The notes below the pieces were generated by a model. It was not told the DNA's origin and did no database searches. It was given only the letters and a program-made list of their open reading frames with translations. A stretch of 64,000 bases of DNA, from positions 22,855,501-22,919,500 of the forward strand of contig NC_068557.1 in the NCBI RefSeq assembly GCF_022201045.2, written 5' to 3'. Source of the stretch: Citrus sinensis (Eukaryota; Streptophyta; Magnoliopsida; Sapindales; Rutaceae). The position numbers and the translations under genes were made by a program. Below are positions 56,626-64,000 of this stretch, one piece after another (position 1 is the stretch's first letter; each line of letters begins with the position of its first letter).

Positions 56626-59600
56626 TTAGCTTCGAACCAAAGTAGCGTATAAGAGTTGGTTCCAAGTATCGGGAACACCAGCTAAACACCAGTGGCTGCA
56701 GTCGGCTTCCATGTGGCCGCCGACGCCGCCATAGATGGAAGGATGTGCGTCTTTTCTTAGCTGTGATAGCATCGTCACACCGAGCAGATGCACCGGCTTC
56801 GACATATTACTTATCACTTTCTCTACCACAAGCTCTGCTGCTGGTGAACCTCGCCGATACTTGTGCCCAATAAATGGTTGTGTTTCCTCCCTGCAATCTT
56901 TCGTTGCATTCGAATGCCCCCAACTAGTCGCGCTGATTCAATCAAAATAATATCTATTAAGAATCCTACTGATCTTTCAAAGATTTTGTGTCACGGTCAG
57001 ATTAATAATGATCTTATATATTTTCTTAGTTAGTCCCAAGATGCACAGCTATATTCTTACTTGGTATGATCAGGGGAAACGCCTTGGTAAAAGACCTTGG
57101 TTTTGGTTGGATCAATGTTGGCGTCGACCCATTTAGCCCATGTGTTCAATGCTTTCTCAAACGCTACCAGGCGGTTCATATCTCTCATAGTTCTACTTCC
57201 GTCTTCGATATAGTCCCATCTGTGATACACAGAGAGAAGAAAAGTTACTGAAATTCAAATCAGAAGGGGATCTCCTTTATGTCCATGAAGGTTATATTAA
57301 TCGGTCAGATGAAAACGTTCAATATTAATTACTCTTGCTTCCTTCCGGAATGAAGCCACCAGTGCCACGTGTTGAAGATCAATACGTCTTTGTCCTTCCA
57401 CAATGCCCCACTTTCGGTGGAGCCAAGTTTGAGAACTCGTCCTTCGCTTGTCTTTACTAAATCGACAAGAAATGGTTTGCGGGAGAACATGACTTGAGTG
57501 TTGAACCCCTGTAAAATATCGAGTGTATGATAAGGTGCATGAACTAATTGCTCCGTAAGTTCAAATAGTGATAATAATTGAAATGAGTCTACCATGTACA
57601 TAGTCTCATTGTGGTGGTAACTATATCATCGTATACATACAACTATTAATTTAATCTCATGCTATATTTTTCTTTTTGTGGTTTGTTTTTTATTTGGGCA
57701 AATTAAGGAAGATAGGATTGCAAATAGGAAGCATGCAATTGAAATTAACGAGTAGTGAAATTAAGCATCTAATTAATTACCAGAAATGTGAATGTGGAGA
57801 GGTCACCAACCCTTGTTAATTGGTACTTGGACTCGGGCACAGCTTTGTGGAGCATGCATGTGAGCGATTGCCACTGGTTTAGACTGAGTGAATCTCCTAC
57901 GACCAATATGCTTTTACCTTGATGTCTTAACAAGAAATCTCGACCATTAAACCTACATCAATCGCGTTAATTTTCTGATTCATACCGTGGAACCGAGGGG
58001 TCCACGCATCTTATCATCATTAATTAAAAGTAATACTGTAAGCCAACAGATCGCTCAATTTTTTGAGCAAGAGAATGAAAGCAACATCACAACCACATCT
58101 TGTTAATTGTTTGCATGCAAAGCAAATTAAACCACCCATGCATATCATCATTTTGCAGTCGTGTTAGAAGTGCGTTAGTAACGAACAAATGGTACTTAAA
58201 ATCAAATTAAATATGATGGAAGCAATGTGAAATGTGTCGAGACATTCTGGTTTTGATCACTTCAGAGAAAAAGGGACCATCATCATCATGTTTTCTTGAG
58301 TCCAATGCCCTTATAACCACATGCCAACCTATTTACTTAAACGAAACAATTGTCTGGTGATCTTTCTATTTGCAACTTAATTATGTTCTGTTCAAGGAAA
58401 TGCTATCACTCCTACAAGTGCTTTTATTTAATTTTGGTTGGGACATGACAACTAGACAACTTCTAAAGAGAAACAAATTAGGGGGCCATTGCCAGTCATG
58501 TGGACACACAAAAATGATGAGAAAAGATTCAGAATGTTGGTAAAGTAAGTTAAAAATAAGAATAATGATATAACTGTAAGTAAATTTACTTTATATAAAT
58601 TAATCTGCATAAATTTATTAACTGGATGAAAATATAAGATAATAAAAACAAATCATGTGGACAAGAGGTAATTAATGCATCCTATTGAATTATCACACAT
58701 TAATTTGTATTTTGTACAAAAATTTATAGTTATCTCTTTACTCAAAAAATAACAACTAAATGGTTTGATCATATTGGTAAAAAATTTTGCGCAATTCGAT
58801 AGAATAAAGTATTAAAAAAGGGAAATAAAATTCCAGTTAAACTTGAGATTTAAATAGATGAACTAATTGTTCTTTTATTAATTAAGACTTTCTGTATATA
58901 TTGATGAACATATCACCAAAAATTAATATCCCAGTCACTGAATAAATTTTCCCCCGGAAAGTCAACTTGATAAAAGAATCTGAAAATAAAGTATTTTCCA
59001 TGCATGTGAATGCATCATGTGATAGCTATTGGCTAATCAAGCATTTATGAAATGATGAAATCAAAGAAAGAGAGAGCCTAATCATCATTGAAATGTCCCA
59101 CTGCCCACTGGATGATAATTTTCTATGAAGACATCATTAACGTCCAACAAGTAGTTAGTAGTTTATGCTCAAATCTCAATCACTTAATTATCTGAAGCCA
59201 AACATTCTTCAGTTGCCAATATATATGAAAGAAATTATAATATTCATGAAATTTGAAAGACAATAACTTTAAGTCTTAATTAAATCATTTGATTTGGTTC
59301 ATCATTTGATTTGATTCATATATAATCAATGTCGCTGAGAAAACATTTTTACCCAATAAAAGATAAGAAAATTTCTGGTGCCCTCAAAGCAAAAAGGGAA
59401 AGACCAAAGAGTAAAAAGACTAGCCATAGCCAATGTACCACATGTACATATTATATACATTTTACAACAACATTACATACGTTCACTAAGAAAAATGAGA
59501 GTGGAGAAATTTATGTACCTTGGAAGATTACAGCCAGTGGGTTGCCATCTATATTTGAGATAGTCTTTGTCCGGCCTGCCATTCTTTTGGCAATCAAATT

Positions 59601-59760
59601 GTTTTTCTATAAATGGGCAATCTGTGGAGGCATCATACAGAGGATAGGTTTCATCATGAACCCAACTTCCTTGAAATATATCACAGCCTTTACTTTCTCC
59701 ATGCACAACAAGAGAGAGCAGCAACAGCAGCAGTTTAGCACCAATTGCAAAAGAATCCAT
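56626..59760 (-). CDS. Trichome birefringence-like (TBL) wall polysaccharide O-acetyltransferase, copy 2
   Basis: Five exons: 59519-59760, 57781-57952, 57333-57508, 57061-57219 and 56626-56932, giving 1056 bp and 351 residues. Exons 2, 3 and 4 have exactly the same lengths (172, 176 and 159 bp) and phases as those of copy 1, so the pair arose by tandem duplication. It has a signal peptide or anchor with a poly-Leu core, the conserved Cys-rich N-terminal domain, GDS at residues 100-102 and DCSHWC at 327-332. The N-terminal region lacks part of the linker present in copy 1. Intron 1 is long (1,566 bp). Expected role: acetylation of a wall polysaccharide in the Golgi. Confidence 0.93.
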
Positions 59761-60670
59761 AGAGTCAGAGATACAGACAGAGAAATTAAGTAGGAGAAAT
59801 TTTGGGGAGTATGAAACTTGATCGAGAAATATATATATATGTATGGAAGCAAATGATATGAGTCTTGGGAAGTTGTAATTTGCGAGTGATAATAGAGATT
59901 AATTGGTAACTAAGCTAGCCGCTAAATGTAGAAAGAGCAAAATTTGCGTGATTTGGATTTGCTTCCATCTCATATGTACAAGTGAGAAAGAAAAAATGCA
60001 TGGGGTGACCTGTAAAGAAGATGAGCTTTCCATTTTAGTTAATTAAATTGCACAAATTAATCAGACAACTTTATTTTGTTTTAGGCAGGTTCCATAAGGC
60101 GGTCCAAATCCAAACGTTAATGCTACAGTGAGTTTTTTTTTTCAGTTTATTTTAAACAAATGAACTAATAACAAAAGAATTATGCTAACATCAAAACTTG
60201 GATACATCTTACCCTTGGTGGTTTCTTATTTAGAAATTTACTGCATTTATAATGGAAAACTTTCTTAATTGATTCAATACATTAAAAAAATATGTAACTA
60301 GAAGTCGTCATGTTATATGCAGAGAGAAGACTTGAAATATTCATCTATATACATGTGATATATTCCGATAATCAAATATCATCACACGGTACGGATATTC
60401 AAATTCAAATTCAACGTTACTGTGAATAGCTCGGGAACGAATGAGCCGCCAATTATTTCCTCACAGCAGATAGATATTACAACAGCATCATTAGGTATGT
60501 AACTCATACAAGAGTTTATTTGGTTCAAGCCAGTCTGTTTGCATACTATTATATATATAGTATCCTCAGCTGGATAACATGAGCTATACTCAGCTGGATA
60601 ACATGTGCTCACATTAACTTCCGCAAATGGATAGAATTCGTCCTTATGCATGTCTCCATCCCATGGCATC
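59761..60670. other. TBL copy 2 promoter and HSP20-like 3' flank
   Basis: A TATATATATATG stretch at about 59830 may be the TBL copy 2 core promoter. 60382-60670 is open on the minus strand but lies after the HSP20-like stop and is read as 3' untranslated region. It includes a direct repeat of CTCAGCTGGATAACATG at about 60567 and 60591. Confidence 0.45.
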
Positions 60671-63370
60671 TCAAAGCTTGGGAATGATAATTTGCAGGAG
60701 TCCATTTCTGCACTCAAAACAATCGCGAAGTCAGTGTGTTGTACATAGAAATTGCACCTGATAAGTACAAATTCACAAATGTCACAGTCAATTTATAGTA
60801 ACATGCTACATGTACTTTGAACTCACATTGAATTGCATAAATAAGAAGACATGCAATAACTAAACCAGCCTATAATATTTATTACTATATTAGCAAATAA
60901 ACAACAGCCACCTCCCGCCCACTCCAACCAGAAACTAGAGAGCAAATATAAGCACAAAGAGCTAAACATGCTAACTGGAGATTCAAGAACAGCATCTAGA
61001 TGGAACTAGATCTCTCAGAAATAATTTTGTACATTCACAATGTCATGCTAATGTCACATATCCAAAGGTTTAAAAGAGAAACTAAATAGCAATATTTTCT
61101 TTATCATACTATTGTTGACAGTAATATGTAGATCAAAATAAATTTTTACATAAGCGAGAAGTAACAAACTACTAGTACTGATATTCTAAGCTCACCAGCT
61201 AAAATATGCAATGAGAATCAGAAACTCAAGCTTTTAAGCAATGGATTATGATTGTCAATTTTCTTAATAGAAGATCCGCATCTTAGCATTACATTAAAAC
61301 ATCTTCAAGCTAATGTCAAGACCTCTGGTTCAATTCCAGACAAGTATCTCTCTTTATTTATGCATGCTGAAATGTTAAATTCAAAACCTGCTAGATTAAC
61401 TATGGTCTCAACATTAGCACTCCCTAATGAATCTTTAAAATGGAAAGATAAAAAATTGCGCGTTAAAGTAATCATTCAAGTACTCATATCAAATATATTG
61501 AGCAGTCCCCACAATATGCGCAAGTACACTGCCGCACTATCCCTATTTCCAGAATGTAGAAGTAAACAGAGGACTGGATGAAGGAGATATGACTTACAGA
61601 AACTCAGCCGAGATGATGTCTTTGTCCACATTAGTAGGAAGTGCCCACACAATCTGGTATGGCTCTCGCCCATATTCTCTCCTGTGATATGCAGAGATTG
61701 AACCATTTGAACAACCAGCTACTTTCCAACACTCAGTGGAATGTTTTGCCATCACAGTTAATCTGCCAAAAACATAGCATTTTATCAAATCTAATTTCAA
61801 ACTAGAATTTTAATATGTCGATGACTACGAATAATTAGTTGCCTAAAGAAAATCAAAATATACATAACATGATAAAAATAGCGAGTTATACGCAGAGAAA
61901 ATTATCCAACTAGCACAAAATCTGAGGCAAAATCTATACAAAGTCGAATATAAATAATCTGTAATAAATTAAGAGATGCAAATGACTCAACTAGCACAAA
62001 ATCTGAAGCAGAATCTACGAAAAGTCCAATACAAAAAATCTGTAATAAATTTAGAGATGCAAATCATGGAAAAAGATATTACTTTCGGTCATCCACCTCC
62101 ACTCTAATGTCATTGACGTGAACACCAGGAATTTCTACTGTCATGACATAATTGCTTCCCAGTTCTGAGACATTCATCCTTGGAGACCACTCAATTCCTG
62201 AAAAAAAGGAAAAAAAAAATATAAATTATACTCTTACATACCTCTAACTGAAATATCTGGTTACAGAAATAGTATTCTAACTCACGTCAATGTTGTGCAG
62301 ACCCTGTTTCCACTATTAGAACAGGAAGCATTTGACCTTGCTTTATCAAATGCTCACATGTCCAAGTAACAAACTACTTACCGGTAGGCTTAAAAGATGG
62401 TGATTTCTTGTTAGAACCAAACTGCACTTGTTTAACACTTCTTCCATCTGGTTTGGCAAACTTGCGAAGGTCAGGTGTTGATAGTTTGCAATCTTGCGGC
62501 AAAGGTTGCATCAGTGTATAATTTCGAAATTCTGCTGGTTCCATCCTTGCAGGTCTAGAAAACAGTGGTGCTTCAGGAGAAGCATCGCACTTGAGAGGCA
62601 TACAACTACAAGGTCTGGCAAACATTGGTGCATCAAAAGCATTGCAAGGGCTCTGAAAAATAGTTTAGGAAAGCACCAAACCAACAAAAAAATCAGTTCC
62701 CAGGAACAACATGAAAAAATTGAAATATTAAAAATGCAATGCAAGCACCTGTTCATTTGAAGCTGGCCTCATGAAACAGCCTTGAGCATTGGATGCCTGG
62801 CGTGCAAAATTCACTCTGTTATCACACCTCCGGATCACAGAATTTAGACTGCTGCTGCAGTTCTGAAACCAAGTAGACAAATGAATCATGCTAAAATATG
62901 CTCATGTGACATGTACAACCACAAATCACAACTCAAATGCTTTAAAAAGGGAAAAGCAGTAACAATTTAGCCAACAGAGGAATCACTACCACACGATGGC
63001 TTTATTAAAATTAATTACATAGACTATTTGGATTGATTTTACAAAGGTTTTCTCTTTATCCATCAATGCATAATGCCATAGTCAATCACACTAAAAGCCT
63101 AAAAAGGACCCTAATGTTAAATTAAATATACCATCAGATAAACTCTTCACTGTATATTCATTCAGTTTCAAAATTAATGTTTTTTTGGCATAAACACTGA
63201 GGCAGAATATGATATAAAATAGCCAAAAGATTGAGTAGTTAAATAAATTAAAAAGTTACCATGGGAAGAAGGTGGGTGGTGGAAGAGATGATATCATCAT
63301 TCGTAATGGTTGCTGCAACGACGTGGCCAGTAATTCTGTTGATTCTGCGTCTCGCTACTTCAGCCTCCAT
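60671..63370 (-). CDS. HSP20-like (alpha-crystallin domain) protein
   Basis: Six exons: 63260-63370, 62749-62862, 62382-62652, 62083-62197, 61598-61762 and 60671-60707, giving 813 bp and 270 residues, GT-AG and in phase. The N-terminal 165 residues are Cys-, Pro- and Ser-rich with no domain I recognise. Residues about 166-270 form an alpha-crystallin domain: VMTVEIPGVHVNDIRVEV (strands 2-3), DRKLTVMAKH, ALPTNVDKDIISAEF and a short LNGLLQIIIPKL end that corresponds to the GVL-type strand. The Cys-rich front and the lack of a C-terminal I-x-I tail separate it from classic small heat-shock proteins. Function unknown; a chaperone-related or adaptor role is plausible. Confidence 0.88.
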
Positions 63371-63840
63371 TTTCCTAAAGCTTTACTTATCCCAACAAAT
63401 CTTCTGGAATTTTCAGCTTGAGATAAAAGCGAAGACAGCTTAATGGGAGTGAGCGAGTGGGACTGCGGGAGATATTTTAGCGCAACCGTATGCATGATTG
63501 ATGGCCACCCTGGCAAATATCGAATGCCACGTGTCCCCTCGAGCCAAAAAAATATCAGCACAGTTCCTACTTGCTATGCTGGAAGGAAATGACCTACCAT
63601 TGGGTTATTTAGTTTACACTTAAACGAGTCTTTTACTAAAACTTCATCAAATTATAAAACTGGAGATCTTCAAGTGTTGAATTAATACTACAAAGCTCAG
63701 GACCTGTTCGAAGTACATTTTTCTGTTCTTGAAGTTACTCTCACGTGCGTATACGTTCTTATGAAAATATATTCTAATTAACCGTTTTAATTTAATTGAA
63801 TATGTATTGATCAAGAAGGTATAATAATAAGAGTAATCAT
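63371..63840. promoter_or_regulatory. HSP20-like gene upstream region
   Basis: The 5' leader and promoter side of the HSP20-like gene. GCCACGTGTCC at about 63528-63538 contains a CACGTG G-box, 160 bp upstream of the start codon. No clear heat-shock element array was seen. Confidence 0.4.
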
Positions 63841-64000
63841 TTATGGTGCGTTTACTTTATAGAATAGAAATGGGTTGAAATAGAAATGGATTGGGGATGA
63901 GAATGAGTTAAAATGGAAATGAGAAATGAGAATGAGATTTTAATGTTTATTTGGTAAAAATAAATGAGAATATGAATGTGTTGAAATGTCATTAATGTGT
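63840..64000. mobile_element. Possible end of a short transposon (cut by the window edge)
   Basis: GGTGCGTTTACTTTATAGAA followed by repeated GAATGAGAATGAG and AAATGGAAATGAG words resembles the ends of plant hAT-type MITEs. The other end is outside the window, so this is tentative. Confidence 0.3.

Noticed and set aside
59329..59793. A 154-codon plus-strand frame
   Set aside because: It is antisense to TBL copy 2 exon 1, whose minus-strand product is clearly conserved.
60382..60670. Coding extension of the HSP20-like gene
   Set aside because: The conserved frame from the spliced exon ends in TGA at 60671-60673. The longer frame uses a different phase with no domain resemblance.

Overview
This window is plant nuclear DNA, almost certainly from a eudicot and probably a rosid tree or shrub (the species is inferred, not shown). 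The evidence is AT-rich intergenic sequence, many short GT-AG introns, plant-specific families (trichome birefringence-like O-acetyltransferases, a malectin/LRR receptor kinase) and abundant plant LTR retrotransposons. Coding exons were assembled by eye from splice signals, reading phase and family resemblance. All seven host genes lie on the minus strand.

Layout. 1-8080: a decayed Ty3/gypsy element of the Tat type on the minus strand, with gag, protease, RT, two RNase H modules and integrase, plus an antisense coiled-coil ORF and 70-bp tandem repeats downstream of pol. 8081-9000: two coding-like fragments I cannot name. 9456-11371: an Elongin-A-like gene (7 exons, 237 aa). 11372-13620: AT-rich spacer with a 59-bp tandem repeat and a G-quadruplex motif. 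13621-17430: organellar glutamyl-tRNA(Gln) amidotransferase subunit A (10 exons, 545 aa, one GC-AG intron). 18079-22860: Arp2/3 complex subunit ARPC1 (15 exons, 379 aa). 22861-27749: spacer with an LTR remnant and a 71-bp palindromic repeat. 27750-34616: an LRR-malectin receptor kinase of the LRR-VIII-2 type (24 exons) with a one-base deletion that truncates the kinase. 34617-38674: spacer with a second copy of the same LTR family and several tandem duplications.

38675-45693 is a complete 7-kb LTR element with no coding capacity (LARD-like). Its LTRs are intact, its primer-binding site resembles that of the first element, it has a polypurine tract and a near-matching 5-bp target duplication, and its interior is mostly degenerate tandem repeats. 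45700-50690 holds another Tat-type antisense ORF remnant, locally duplicated, split by a 1,350-bp solo LTR with a perfect 5-bp target duplication, and followed by short tandem repeats as in the first element. 50700-53367 is spacer. 53368-55637 and 56626-59760 are two tandem TBL genes (361 and 351 aa) with the same intron phases. 60671-63370 is an HSP20/alpha-crystallin-domain protein (270 aa). The right edge may enter a short transposon.

The host genes do not form a pathway. They cover transcription elongation, organellar translation, actin nucleation, surface signalling, wall acetylation and a chaperone-like function. The two TBL genes are tandem duplicates. I did not find a convincing new biological system. 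The observations most worth following are the repeated pairing of an antisense ORF with short tandem repeats in separate retroelements, the non-coding LTR element and its repeat array, and the receptor-kinase frameshift.
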